DNA of 64,000 nucleotides, taken from NCBI RefSeq assembly GCF_003144245.1, contig NW_020289978.1:992001-1056000 (forward strand). Reading direction: 5' to 3'. Below the pieces are notes generated by a model that saw only the letters and a list, made by a program, of their open reading frames with translations, had not been told where the DNA came from and did no database searches. The stretch is from Jaminaea rosea. Its lineage: Eukaryota > Basidiomycota > Exobasidiomycetes > Microstromatales. Shown here in pieces: positions 10,980-21,816 of the stretch (its first letter is position 1; each line of letters begins with the position of its first letter). The position numbers were made by a program, and so were the translations under genes.

Positions 10980-11970
10980 TCACTCTGCGGAGGCGATGCC
11001 ATCAAGCGTGGCCTTACGCTCGATACCCAAGGCAGTCTCTGCCTCTCCAACGAGAGACTCCATCTCGTCCTACGAGAGCGAACGAAGCAGAAAGTCAGCT
11101 CGTCTTCCATTTTCGGACTCAATGCAGTCTCCCTTCGCGTGGCGTACACTCACCCTTTCTTCCTGCTCCAACTCCTCCCTGTAGACCTCCGGATGCTTCC
11201 TAAAACAGTCCTGCATTGCCTTGAACTTCTCTACACACTCGATACCCTTTGGCTCTTGCTCTGAGTAGACGAAGCACGAGAAGGCGTCCTTGAATTGGTC
11301 GCCGCAGGGTCCGTGGGCCATCCCACCTAGGCAAGGGCAGTCCCTGCGCAGAGAGGAGCGGAAAAAAGGGGCCGAATTGGACGGTCAGTGAGGATAGGTC
11401 GATAGGCAGAGGCGGAGGAGGTCTCGACGATCGTCGAGGCCCAATTATCAACAACTCGGCGCCTCGCACTCACCAATTGATCTCCCCAGTCGAAGGATCA
11501 TAAGCGCTCTGCTGTCCCTCCTCTTCCAGAGGCGCATCCTCCGCCACAACCTGGGCAATAGTATCGACACCTTCGTCTACCATCTCTTCCACCTCCTCTC
11601 CTGCCTCTTCTTCCTCCTCCTCTTCCGCCGCCGCCGGTCGAGGAATGGAGATGTTGCCACCCCGGTTCGCCCTCAGACGATCGCCGAAGGTTTGGCGCTT
11701 GGCGGGGCGAGAGGAGTCGGACTCTGCGTGGAGCTTGTGAGAGGAGAGAGCGGCTGCTACTGCGAGGGAGGCGCCTGCGAAGACGAGGGTGGCACGGCTG
11801 GCTCTCGATGAGGAGGAAGACGATGAGGAGGAGGAGGATGACGACGAGAAGGTGGATTGGCTGCGCGACACTACTTGACGAGGGGCGGAGGTGACAGACC
11901 TTGCGATGAGGCTTGACGAGCCCACACGGCTCGCTGAGAGGCGCGCGGCTCTAGCAGCTGCTGATACCAT
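10980..11970 (-). CDS. MIA40: Mitochondrial IMS import oxidoreductase MIA40
   Basis: Three exons, 11970-11474, 11343-11154 and 11069-10980, phase-consistent, encode 258 aa. Residues 1-50 are rich in Arg, Ser and Ala and look like a mitochondrial presequence. A hydrophobic anchor ([14 protein letters not shown], near 65-78) follows, as in fungal Mia40, then an acidic linker with a run of Glu. The redox-active CPC is at 168-170. The CHCH fold has twin CX9C motifs at C179/C189 and C202/C212, with the 13-residue spacing of yeast Mia40. Mia40 oxidises and traps small Cys proteins in the intermembrane space together with Erv1. It is divergently paired with the CX9C gene at 12259. Confidence 0.93.
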
Positions 11971-12258
11971 GGCGATGGCGAGAAAAATGTGGTGGAAGGT
12001 GAAGTTGAAAGGATTGCAAGGGTTCGATTGTCGCGGACCGAGGCGGAAGAGGCCGGCCGTTAGCTCTCTCTGACTTTCGTCGGACTGGAAGCTTTGAGCC
12101 ACGTGAGCGAGCAGGCGGCGATGCGTGCGGGCGTGCGCTCAGTCCAGCCCGGGTTGTTGCCGTCGAAGTCGATGAGGCATCGACTTAGCAATGCGAGGCG
12201 TGGCTCCTCCTTGTTCCCTTCCCCTTCAACACTTCATTCACCACACCAACTCATCAGC
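11971..12258. promoter_or_regulatory. Shared divergent promoter MIA40 / MIX17-like
   Basis: Only 288 bp separate the two start codons, which point away from each other, so both promoters must lie here. No TATA box is obvious. The functional link (the MIA40 machinery imports CX9C proteins) makes co-regulation plausible, but this is inference. Confidence 0.6.
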
Positions 12259-12889
12259 ATGCCTCGATCATCGTGAGCACCATAGCGCTGAATCTACACA
12301 TCATCACTCGACCGCTGACCTCCGCCTCCCCCCTTTTCCCCTCGCTCGCAGTCGCTCTGGCGGTGGCGGCCGTCCTTCATCCGGCGGCTCGCGCTTCGGT
12401 GGCTCCTCCTCGGGCCCCTCGTCTTCATTCGGCTCAGGCTCCCAGTCCCGCGGCGCCCACACTCAAGCTGGCACCTACCCTCAGTCCTACCATCCCCCTG
12501 GACAGGGCGCCGGCGCTCGTACTGCTCCTCCGCCGCAACAGCAGGCAGCACCCGCTGCGGCCCCGACCTCAGGTGGCGGAGGTCTCTTTGGCCAGATGGC
12601 CAGCACGGCAGCTGGCGTCGCTGTAGGCTCTACCGTAGGCCACGGACTCAGCAACATGCTCTTCGGCGGCGGTGCACCTCGCGCCGCAGAACAGGTCCCG
12701 CCTGAGCACGCTCCTGCGGCCGACTTTGCGCAGGCCCAGGCTGAGGGACAACGTGTGGGTGGAATTAACTGTGAGATGCAGAGCAAGGACTTCCTGCGAT
12801 GCTTGGAGGGCACGGGCAACGATGTCAACGCTTGTAGCTTCTACCTTGAGCAGCTCAAGCAGTGTCAAGCGGCCGCTAGGCCTTACTAA
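12259..12889 (+). CDS. MIX17: MIX17/CHCHD2-like twin-CX9C mitochondrial protein
   Basis: Two exons: a 14-nt coding exon (12259-12272), a 79-nt intron, then 12352-12889. The protein is 183 aa and begins MPRSSRSGGGG, as CHCHD2/Mix17 proteins do. The N-terminal half is Gly/Ser/Pro/Gln-rich. A conserved hydrophobic Gly/Ala segment (FGQMASTAAGVAVGSTVGH) follows. The C-terminal CHCH domain has two perfect CX9C motifs, CEMQSKDFLRC and CSFYLEQLKQC. Family members live in the mitochondrial intermembrane space and affect respiratory function. The very short first exon explains why the start is easily missed. Confidence 0.9.
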
Positions 12890-13011
12890 AGGCGCATCGA
12901 GGGGAAAAGCTAATCATCACCACTCTTCTCGAAGTAATACAAAGATTGAATTGAGCAGCGCATCAAGCGCTTGTATGCTATTCACATTGCGTGCTTGTGT
13001 ATCGCCATCTT

Positions 13012-15316
13012 CTACAGAACAGCTCCCATTGCCCCGCATTCTCCCTTCGTCCCCACCATCTCGCCCAGCATCCCAACGGCAGCACCCAAGCACCATCCCA
13101 GCTCGACGCCCGCCAGCTTCTTCTCAATCTGCAGCGAGACAGGCGGTGCCGGCGATGTTGTCGCAGCCGAGCCATCCTCTGGCATCTCGTCGAGGTCGTA
13201 GCCCAGCGACAGTAACTCGTGCATGTACACCACGTCGAGGCACGACTCTGGTCGACCCTTGAGCTCTGCGAGGGCGTCCGTGCTCCATCTGCCTCCAGTC
13301 GCGCCGGCCTCCTGCCCCACCCAATCATGTGAGCACACCTCCTTCGCCACCTTCTTCAGCTCAGCGAGCGTAAAGGGCTTGCCCTCCTTGCCTAGGCCAA
13401 GGGGCTCCAAGCGATCATAGAAGTAGGAGAGGGCGACGACGGGCGGTCCTTGGCTAGCAACAGAAGCGGCCGCCCCCACGCCCGCTACAGAGTTCGCCTC
13501 ACCGGCCGCAGAAGCGCGCACAGCGTCGAGTAGCTTGGGCTGATAGACACCGGCAAAGGAGCATGGAGCAGCTTGACAGTCTGCGTCCTTGTCTAGCATG
13601 ACGTCGACGAGGCGTCTGCATCCCTCGTAGGAGCCTGCGCGCGACGAAGTCGGGCTGGTGGAGGCGAAAGTGGCTCGCGAGGGGCCGAACAATTTGGCGT
13701 CCACATCCGTCCCCGCCCCACCCTGCGACACGCCAGCCACGGCTGCGATGGGCGTGAGCTTGGACATGCCCGGTGCGAAGCAAGGCGAAGGGATCTCTAG
13801 CGCCTTGCCCGCCTGATCCTTCGGGTGCGCATACCCATACGCGAAGGCAGCGAGGGTGTTCACGCGCCTGCGCGCCTGCATCAGCCCGTACCCTAGGTAC
13901 GAGTTCTGGTACAGCACATAGTCCTCGCCTGACCCACCGAAATTCCTCAATGCATATACGTGCTCCCCAGGCCGCATCCCATGCTCCTCATCGCTAGCCG
14001 ATTGACCGGAAGGCTCGAAGACGATCTGCGTGGACGCTCCTCCGAGGTCCATGACGGCTGCTGTTCGCCTGCGCGTCGTGACCGGCGATCCGTCGATGGA
14101 GGGACCAATGAGGCCAAGTAAGTAGTTGACCGTGATCCACGCAAAGACACCTTCGTCCCTCCCCTCCATGATCTCGACTGCTTTGCCCTCTACCTGCCCT
14201 CCGCCGGGCGTCAGCTCCACGACGCCCTTAGTTGCTGGCCCGTCCGCGAGCACGAAGGGGTACTCGTTGCGGATCATGCTGCGCACCGCAGAGAGGATGT
14301 TCTTGCTTTCCTGTGCGCCGAGGAGGCGTAGACCTGCTGTGGCTTTGACTGCGATAGGTGTGCAGGAGCGGAGTGACGGGGGGATGGAATCGAGGGACTT
14401 TTGGAGAAGAGGGCGAAGAGAGTCTGCAGCGCCTTTGGAATCAGTCTTGAATGAGGAGAGACCGGGGCGAAGCATGGAGAAGACTTCGTTCTCTAGCTCG
14501 GGCGAGGCAGAGCAGTAGTTGAACTGGCGGCAGGCGGGAGCGGCGAGGAGGAGAGGCGGGTGAGCGAGGAGCGTCAACATAGTTCGGACCGCACAGGCTC
14601 ACCTTGTAAATGTGTACTCTGCTGCCCGTGCTTCCCGCGTCGATCATGATAGCATACTGCACCACACTGCGACTGCCATCGAAGCTCTGCGTGCAGCGCG
14701 TCGTCTTTGTCGGATCAGAGTGTAGCGCTGGCAACACACGCACAGACTGCGATACTGGTGACGAGGTTGGCGGCGCAGGGTGAGGAGCCGCTGCCGTCTT
14801 GCCCGCTGATCCCGCACCCACGGGAGCAGCCTGCGTTTGTCTCCATCTATCCCAGCCACTGCCCGCAGCTCCGAGCGCACTTCCCGCGTATCCACCGATA
14901 CTGTCGACCGCCTTCTTACCTCTCTCGCGTGAGGCGGGAAAGAGGACAAAGACGAATGTGAATGCCAGGAAGCACATGGAGAGGAGCAAAGTGAAGCGCG
15001 ATGCCATTCGTACTGAGCGGGCAGAAGCGGCGCGTGATTTGCGGGATGAGGGGGAGTTGCGACCAGAGCCCCCGCCATTGAGGAGGGGAAGCTCGGTGGA
15101 TGATGAAGAGGAGCCGCTAGCTATCATTTTGCGCGTCCTTGCGTGGTGTTGATCGTCGTCGTCGCCCTCGCCGTCGTCGCTGCTACTGTTCCGTCGCTTG
15201 TTGTTGATTGCGCTGCTTGTGGCGCGTGTATGCCGATTTCTAGGTGGGGGATTCGCGCTGTTGTTGATGGGGATACGAACGTCCTTTGGTAGCAAGGACC
15301 TTCTCCTCTGGTGCAT
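13012..15316 (-). CDS. GDA1: Golgi guanosine/nucleoside diphosphatase (GDA1/CD39 family)
   Basis: Two exons, 15316-14603 and 14523-13012, separated by a 79-nt intron in phase 0, give 741 aa. It is a type II membrane protein: a cytosolic tail of about 100 residues, a membrane anchor near 106-126 (FTLLLSMCFLAFTFVFVLF), then the luminal domain. Apyrase-conserved region 1 is DAGSTGSRVHIYK at the exon junction. ACR3 is near ATAGLRLLG, and ACR4 is DLGGASTQIVFE (about residue 395). Yeast Gda1 hydrolyses GDP in the Golgi lumen to GMP, which is exchanged for GDP-mannose. The YND1-type apyrase is a less likely alternative because only one N-terminal membrane segment is seen. It is divergent from the MLRQ-like gene. 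Confidence 0.88.
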
Positions 15317-15658
15317 CGACGAGTCGCTAGGGCAGGTCGAGAGGCAAGGCAAGGTTGCGCCGGCGAGGTGAGAGAGGGGATGGAAGCCAAACTCAAATTG
15401 CGACCGGGACGAGACTCAATGCAGCATCTGGCTCGAGCGGGGTCGAGTCGAGAGGCGGCGGGAGATGCGAGGAGTCCAACTCGAGGCGCGCCACGTGGTA
15501 AGTTGGTGGTCGGATCGGATTTCGTGGCAACGAGGGCGAGAGCAGCGTGGGCGGCGACGTCCGGAAGACGAGGCGGGCAGCGTTGCTGCATTTCAACTCG
15601 CCTCGTCTCGTCTCGTCTCGTCCCTACCACCAACCACTACCACAGAGACTCGCCCAAC
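15317..15658. promoter_or_regulatory. Divergent promoter GDA1 / MLRQ-like, with CTCGT pentamer repeat
   Basis: 342 bp separate the two divergent ATGs. Close to the plus-strand start is a run of CTCGT pentamers (about 15600-15622), in the position expected for a pyrimidine-rich fungal core promoter. Confidence 0.5.
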
Positions 15659-16248
15659 ATGTCCAGGATCAGGTCATTTATGAAGACGTGGTACAGCCCG
15701 GAAGTGCTGCCCATTTACGTGCGTGCCGGCGCGCCAGGCGAGAGGCGGAAGCAATGGAGGAAACGGGCTGGACAGCTGATCGTGTGTACGCTCCTTGCGC
15801 TCTGCCAACAGGTCATTACCGCCGTCGCCATGGGTGGAGCTGGCTGGTACCTTACCCGTCTTGCCAGGGGGCCGGACGTCATCTGGGACAAGAAGGTGCG
15901 TGGGCATGGGATCGCAGAGGAGATGCGCTTGCCCTTTACTGACTCCTCGCTTTGTCGTGCGCAGAACAACCCCACTCCTTGGAACAACGTCGAGCCTGGA
16001 ACCAACACCAAGATGATGGCTGTCAACGTGCGTCCAGAGAGCGAGAGGAGAGCATAATCATCTATGCATGAAGCATGAAGCGCTGACCTCCTCCCTTCTC
16101 ACAACCGCTGGCCTCGCTGCCGCCTCGCAGCAAGAATTCGAGCGAAAGTACAAGCGTGACAGGCGTGAGTACAGGCGAGAGATCGTAGAGCAATCCTTCG
16201 AGCCAACAGCTGACCATCGCTTTGCGTCTTGCTTCGCTGACAGTCTAA
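15659..16248 (+). CDS. NDUFA4/MLRQ (B12D)-like mitochondrial inner-membrane protein
   Basis: Four coding exons: 15659-15895, 15965-16027, 16131-16164 and a 5-nt terminal exon 16244-16248, all GT-AG, total 112 aa. The diagnostic part is GAGWYLTRLARGPDVIWD followed by NNPTPWNNVEPGTN, the B12D/MLRQ signature, after one membrane segment (about residues 40-65). In animals NDUFA4 is now assigned to cytochrome c oxidase; the fungal homologues are poorly studied. The third intron and the tiny last exon are the least certain part. Without that splice the protein would gain an unconserved tail of about 60 residues. The N-terminal 40 residues are basic. Confidence 0.72.
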
Positions 16249-16639
16249 GCGGCGGAGGACACAGCACGGAAGGACGATCTCTCTCTTTCAACCTCGTCTC
16301 TCTACCTCACCTCGAATACATAGCAGCATCACCCTCAATTGCTCAAGAGAGTGACTGATTACCTTTGAAGGGGAAGAGGGCGCAGCGCAGTATGAAGGGC
16401 TGCAGCGGATCGGAGGCAGAGGCGATAGTCTAGATTGGATGAGAAGGAGTAGCAGGGGGAAGCATGAGAGAAGCAGAGACTATTGTGACAACAGGACGAG
16501 AGTGAGGCGGGAGAAGGGACAGCAGAGAGGGAACAGGTGCGAGACGTGCGGAGGCAGCTGAGAGTACGGGCGTCGGCCATGCTCAGCCGGCCTGAGCCTG
16601 CCCCGCGAAGATGCAGCTGGGCTTGAGCACTCGCCTCGC
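16249..16639. other. Convergent 3' spacer MLRQ-like / alpha-actinin
   Basis: 391 bp between converging genes. It should hold both polyadenylation regions. No coding or repeat signal was recognised. Confidence 0.5.
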
Positions 16640-18886
16640 TCAAGCAAAGGACGCATCAGCGTCGTGCCCAAAGACGGCCGATGTATCCGCCTCGTGACCC
16701 CCGCCTCCCAGCCCACCCGTAGCCGCGCTCCAGAACAGCCCGTGCAAGTAAGCCTCGTAGTCGTACACCTTGCCCTCCCCAGCTCCGGAGCCATTCGACC
16801 CCACAGGTAGACCCAACTGCTCCCTCCTCTCCTCATCCCCCTCCTCAACCTCGGGCATCTCCCGCTTGAAGTAGTCCACACTGCCCGCAGGTAGCTGTGC
16901 CTCGCGCAAGTCCAGCTCGGTAACGTATGGCTTCTCCCCCGCCAGGCCCTGGAATGCCTCCAGTAGTTGCTCAGGGCTCGTCGTGTCCTCTGTGATCTCG
17001 CGAAGGAACGTGAGGAACGCATCGTAGCAAACGCTCCCAAAGTCGTCCTCGAGCTGTACCGCAATCTGCTCCACGTCCGCCTCGCTGTACACCATCCCCA
17101 AGCTCGCCAGCGCCGCGCCCAGCTCAGAGACGGTCAGGCTGTTCGTCCCATCCTTGTCAAAGTAGCGGAACGTGCTCTCAAACTCCTCGAGCTGCGCGGG
17201 GGTGAGGTTGGTGTGCTGCCGCGAGGTGAGCTGGTTGTCGATGAATGCGCTCTTGGCGGCGACGGCTTTGGTGACGAGCTCGAGCTCGAAGCGTAGGTCC
17301 TCCAGATTGAAGACAGTGTGGTCGTTCTCTTCTACATTGGCCTCCACGCAGAGGGCATCCAGGGCGGCTAGGTGGGAGACGCGAGGGGCGACGGAGTGGA
17401 CGCGGGTGAGGAGGGTGGAGACTGTGGAGCGTTGCTTCTCGAGGTCGCCTAGCGTGAAGTGGGAACAGACCAGGTTATCAGCTTGAGTCGGGGTCAATGC
17501 ATCGCTCGCACTCACCCTTGAGCTTGGCAATACCAGCCGAGACGCCTCGCAGCTCCTCCTCGAACTCGTTGGCCGCTTCTGCAAACTGCACGCGCAGGGC
17601 CTCCTTTGCCTCTCGAATCGACTGATTGATCATGCGACTGCGCTTGACCTCCTCCGCAGCAAGGGCCGCCCATTCCGCATCGAGGTCACGCTGTCGCAGC
17701 CCTGCGCGTGGCCTCCAGTCGCGCAGATTGTACGTCTTGAGTTTGGTCTGGATGTTACCCAGCAAAGCCGTGAGGTCCGTCCGCTCTTGCACCCATGACC
17801 GCTTCTGACCGCTCTTGTACGTGTTGAAGCCGGAGAGGAGGGAGCGAGCAGAAGCGTACGATCCTTGTGGGATTGAGGTGGACCATTCGTCGAGGAGCTG
17901 GTGAATGGCGAGGACGAGCGCCTCCGCCCTCCTCTCGTACTCATTCTTCATCACCCAAGCACTCTGCATCACCTCTGCAAATGTGGCCACTCTTCTGCTT
18001 ACCACCTCTGCCTGCTCCATGCTACTGAATGCGTGGAAGTACTGCGCGACGTACGTCATGACGGAGCGCTCGTCGGGCTTCTTGGCATCGCAGAGGTCCT
18101 CTACGTCGAGGAGCTGCGGGATCCCCAGATGCTCTTGCGCGACGCGAAAGGCGAGGGATGTGCAGGCGTGGGCATCGTCTTTGGGGAGCGAATGGTAGTC
18201 GAGGAGGTCCGGACGATGTCGATGGATGAGGGCGCAGAATGCCAAGCCGGATTTCCAGGAGTAGCTGAAGTTGTCAATCTGTACGCGTGAGGGCAAGGGT
18301 GAGTATTTGCCGTCGTGTTGGCGGAGTGTGCGGCGCGCTCACCTCGACTTCGGGCTGGTAGGGCGTCGTCTTGCGTTGACACCAGAGGAGAAGACCCTCC
18401 TTGGCGTTGACGCCCTCCTCGCTGATGTCGGCGATGGTGAAGCGCAGAATGAGCGTCCAGATCATGCCCAGAATCAGCTTGAGGTTGCCGTCGATGATGT
18501 CTGGGAGCGGGGGCGAGGGGTCAGTGAGCGAGCTTCATGGGTCTCTCTCGCAGCTACGCACCCTCTGCTCCTACGTTCGTCAAGACCACCCCTCTGCCCC
18601 TAATGAAATCCAGCGCCTTGTTGACATTCTCGGCCATCTGTACGCGCATCTTTGGATTCTGGTAGTATCGCCCCAGACTCGTTTCGCCCATGCACTCCAT
18701 CAGCTGGATGAGCTTCACTCCATTCGAGAGATCCCTCGACAGGTCAGTGAGGGGCGGCGTGGTGCTCGCAGCAGAGGAGAGCTTCGTGTTGAGCCACTTG
18801 GTGAACGTCTTTGCCTGCACCGACTCCCATTCGCGGTCTTGGTCGGGCAGGCCGAAGAGGAGGGTGGATGAGCGTTTGAAGGCCAT
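16640..18886 (-). CDS. Alpha-actinin (AIN1-like) actin cross-linker
   Basis: Four exons, 18886-18562, 18500-18343, 18278-17516 and 17448-16640, phase-consistent, encode 684 aa. Two N-terminal calponin-homology domains (residues about 15-250) carry the actin-binding signatures [19 protein letters not shown] and [13 protein letters not shown], and [22 protein letters not shown] in CH2. A helical spectrin-like rod of about 240 residues follows. The C-terminus has one canonical EF-hand loop, [12 protein letters not shown] (from about 513), and a second degenerate one. The short rod is typical of fungal alpha-actinins such as S. pombe Ain1, which bundles actin at the cytokinetic ring. The Gly-rich tail near the end is not conserved. 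Confidence 0.9.
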
Positions 18887-19533
18887 TACGTGGCGTGGAT
18901 GTGTTGCCTCCCTCTGTCAAAGAGGGTCGGCGCAGGGACGATGATGAATGCCTAGATGGTAGCGTTGGTGACGATAGAAGTGGCAAGGTGTATGAGCGCT
19001 GCTCGCGTTTCTGGTCCGCTTCGACGTCAGTCAACTCCTTTCGAGTGGCCTGAGCGCGCTCTGCCGTCGCGCCGCGCCGCCCGCCCGCCTGCTCGCACAT
19101 CAACACCTCCGAGAGCAACACCTTGCTTTGCATCCTCACACACGTCTCACTCCGGTCTAGCGCTCATTTCGATAGTTCATTGCACTGGATGCGCCGTGAA
19201 TTACCCCATATACGTGCCTGTATCATCCATCTAGACATGACTATGAACAGGTTGAGAAGGCTGTGAGAGCCGGGTCAGACCCCGAGGGGAGCATTGGCAG
19301 CCGGCCGTATCTAGTATCCATCACTCCAACCCGCGACCCACGTCGCTCCGTAATGACGGACTAATTGGCCGGCCGTTTGGCCCTTGGCGAGATGTGAGGT
19401 GGCTCTTTGCTCATCCTTGCTACCTCACCAGCCTCTCTCCTCCCTACCCCTTTCCACCTCACCACGCCTCGCACCGCGCCGGCACCGCATCGCACCACCG
19501 CATCTTGCGTCGCTCCATCGTAGCTCGATCAGC
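18887..19533. other. Intergenic region, alpha-actinin / first secreted paralogue
   Basis: Divergent promoter region of 647 bp. It marks the left edge of the secreted-protein array. A GGCCGGCCGTTTGGCC-like palindrome-rich stretch lies at about 19367-19382. No gene was recognised. Confidence 0.5.
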
Positions 19534-19983
19534 ATGATGCACATCGGCGTCCTCGCCGCCCTCATCGTCGCCTTTCCCTCGGCCGTCGTGTCCAAACATC
19601 ACAGGTGTGACTTCCAAGGCCCCGGAGGGTACCCTCCTGGCGATTACGGCTACCTTCTGTTCTGCGCTGCGGCGTTTCACAAGGTCGACGACAACCACGC
19701 CCGATACATCTGTGACAATACGACGACTCAGGTAGCGGATTGGAACTATCTCGCTCCACAGGTGCTCGAGATAGGCACGCCCTGCGGCGATGGTGGCTTC
19801 GGCAACTCAGACCAGTGCTACGCCAAGCTCTGGGGGATCTGCTTTGGAGACTCAAAGGGGATCTTCGCTGCCAGCCAAGGCTGTCGATATCTTGGACGCA
19901 AGGACGACTGTGAATGGCTGCAGCGCTTTGAGATGGCACAGCTTCCTCCCTACATCTACGTCTTCCGGGGTCAATGGACGTGA
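19534..19983 (+). CDS. Small secreted Cys-rich protein, array copy 1
   Basis: Intronless, 149 aa. An N-terminal signal peptide (hydrophobic LAALIVAFPSAVV, likely cut near residue 20) precedes a mature domain with eight cysteines. Family landmarks are C1 followed by DFQGPG, LLFC, KVDDNHARYIC, VADWNYL, LEIGTPC, WGIC and DDCEW. It is the leftmost of five same-strand paralogues. It differs most in the C1 region (CDF rather than CSW) and lacks the Pro after the DDCEW block. No match to a named domain was recognised. Secretion is inferred from the signal peptide, and an effector role from the tandem Cys-rich arrangement known in smut fungi. Confidence 0.85.
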   Translation: MMHIGVLAALIVAFPSAVVSKHHRCDFQGPGGYPPGDYGYLLFCAAAFHKVDDNHARYICDNTTTQVADWNYLAPQVLEIGTPCGDGGFGNSDQCYAKLWGICFGDSKGIFAASQGCRYLGRKDDCEWLQRFEMAQLPPYIYVFRGQWT

Positions 19984-20238
19984 GAGCGGGTTGAAGAGGC
20001 GTGCCAGCCGGGGAACAGCGAGCGCGGAGGTGAGGATCAGGCGACAGGGTTACCTCAGGACGTTGTGATCGGTATATCTTTCTTGCCAGTGCGGCGGATC
20101 GGCGGGCTGTTAGAGGGTTCAGGTTATCAGGTCAGCTGTGCTGGGCTGGGCTCACCTAGCGTTCGGGCCGCTCCGTGTCGTGTTATCTCTCTTCTTCCCA
20201 CCACCACCTCCATTCAACTACAATCATCTCCTCTCGCC

Positions 20239-20688
20239 ATGCTCTACCTCGCCTTGATCTCGATTCTCGCGCTCGTTAGCCTCGACGCAGCGCTCGCTGA
20301 CCACCAGACGTGCTCGTGGCGAGGGCCTGGTCCTCGCAACCCCACCAAGTACGGCTTCGTGCTATTTTGCTCGGCGCCGAAGCACATCGTAGATGATCAG
20401 CATGCCCAGTACCTGTGCGAAGGCAACAACATCAAGGTGGCCGACTTCAACTTCCTCGGTCCAGGACTGCTTGAGTTCGGAACGCCGTGCAATAATCAGG
20501 GTTACGCTGAGAACTGCAAGGACTCGACGTGGGGCCTCTGCATCGCAGCTCACGGCACAGGTACCGCAGAGCCCCAGATTGCCCCGAGGTGTTTTTATAT
20601 GGCACGGTATGACGACTGCCAGTGGCCTCAGCAGTTCAACTTGAGCACCTTGCCCGACGCCGTCTTCATCTACCTGAATGGTAGGTGA
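20239..20688 (+). CDS. Small secreted Cys-rich protein, array copy 2
   Basis: Intronless, 149 aa, 255 bp after copy 1. The signal peptide is MLYLALISILALVSLDAALA, followed by mature DHQTCSWRGPG. All eight cysteines are present. Landmarks are VLFC, HIVDDQHAQYLC, KVADFNFL, LEFGTPC, TWGLC and YDDCQWPQQFN. An insertion of several residues lies between the sixth and seventh cysteines relative to copy 4. It has a potential N-glycosylation site (NLS near the C-terminus). The function is unknown; it is probably an extracellular effector-like protein. Confidence 0.87.
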   Translation: MLYLALISILALVSLDAALADHQTCSWRGPGPRNPTKYGFVLFCSAPKHIVDDQHAQYLCEGNNIKVADFNFLGPGLLEFGTPCNNQGYAENCKDSTWGLCIAAHGTGTAEPQIAPRCFYMARYDDCQWPQQFNLSTLPDAVFIYLNGR

Positions 20689-21375
20689 GCGGTGCAGCGA
20701 GGTCGGAGGTGCGCGCGAGGGGAGGAAGCCTAGGGGTGAGGTGGGGGAGTTGGGCCTAATGGCAGGAGCCAGCGAAGATGAGGTGTGCGAAGTGAGAGAG
20801 ACGTGGAGTGAGCAGCTCGATGTGCGACCTCTGTGCTATTGCGAATGATGGTGAGAGATTGAGAACGAGAGGCAAGGAGGGAGAGAGAGAGAAAGAGCGC
20901 ATCGACGACGCAGGACGACGGACAAGCGGGAGCACGCACGTGGCGTCTGCTGGACAGCGTCGGATGCAGCGGGGCGGGTAGAGCTGGCTCGACCGCGGCT
21001 CGCACAGATCAGTCTTCTTAGCCTTCGACTTCCACCATTCACCACCCACGTCACCATTCTAGCGCAGCTGTGACCATGATTCCAAACTGCATCGTGCATC
21101 TCACGCTCAGCAGAGCATGCGGAGAGACATGAGCAGGCCTTCGTGCCCGCACAGCCCCTGACTCAAGCGGCGGAAGCGAAGAGACGCCATCGGAGTACCG
21201 CTTGCAAAGTGTCATTCTCCTCACCATGAACAAGCCGGCCCGTTGCACCGCGGCAAGATGGAAGCGGCACGAGATGTCGGCAATGTCCCGCGACTGAAGA
21301 TTCGATGGCAGCCTCCGAGTCGCCGCTACCTCGCACTTGTCTCCCTTCCATCCTCACACACACCTGCCCACCAGC
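20689..21375. other. Spacer in secreted-protein array, copies 2-3
   Basis: 687 bp. Reading frames in this spacer show none of the VAD/GTPC/DDCEW landmarks, so it does not appear to hold another copy. The promoter of copy 3 must be here. Confidence 0.45.
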
Positions 21376-21816
21376 ATGAACCGCCTCACCACCGTCACTC
21401 TCCTCGCGCTCTTCGCCTTCGCGGCTCTCGCCCGCGCAGAGCACGCCGTCTGCTCTTGGCTTGCCTTTGGCTCAGGTTCGCCCAAGTCGCATGGCTTCAC
21501 CAAATTCTGCACCGCGCCCAAGAGTATTCCCCCTGCAGACCAGGTTCACGCCACCTATCACTGCGAGGGCACTTTGACTAAGGTGGCAGATTTCAGCTAC
21601 TTACGATCGGGTATACTTGAATTCTCGACTCCATGTGCTAAGCATGGGTATGGCGGCGAACACTGCTCCCAGCGTATCTGGGCTGTGTGCCTTCCGTCGG
21701 TCGAGCAGGGAGGAGAGCCACGCTGTTACAATCTGTCACGCGGCGATGACTGTGAATGGCCTACGGGCTTCTTCCAGAATACGCTCCCGGACTCGGTCGA
21801 CATCTACTACCTATGA
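21376..21816 (+). CDS. Small secreted Cys-rich protein, array copy 3
   Basis: Intronless, 146 aa. The signal peptide (TVTLLALFAFAALARA) is followed by EHAVCSWLAFG. Eight cysteines occur at family positions: CSW, TKFC, ATYHC, STPC, EHC, WAVC, PRC and DDCEW. The block KVADFSYLRSGILEFSTPC is nearly shared with copies 2 and 4. It ends with PDSVDIYYL, matching the P-x-x-V-x-I-Y C-terminal motif of copies 2, 4 and 5. The function is unknown, and the protein is predicted extracellular. Confidence 0.87.
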   Translation: MNRLTTVTLLALFAFAALARAEHAVCSWLAFGSGSPKSHGFTKFCTAPKSIPPADQVHATYHCEGTLTKVADFSYLRSGILEFSTPCAKHGYGGEHCSQRIWAVCLPSVEQGGEPRCYNLSRGDDCEWPTGFFQNTLPDSVDIYYL

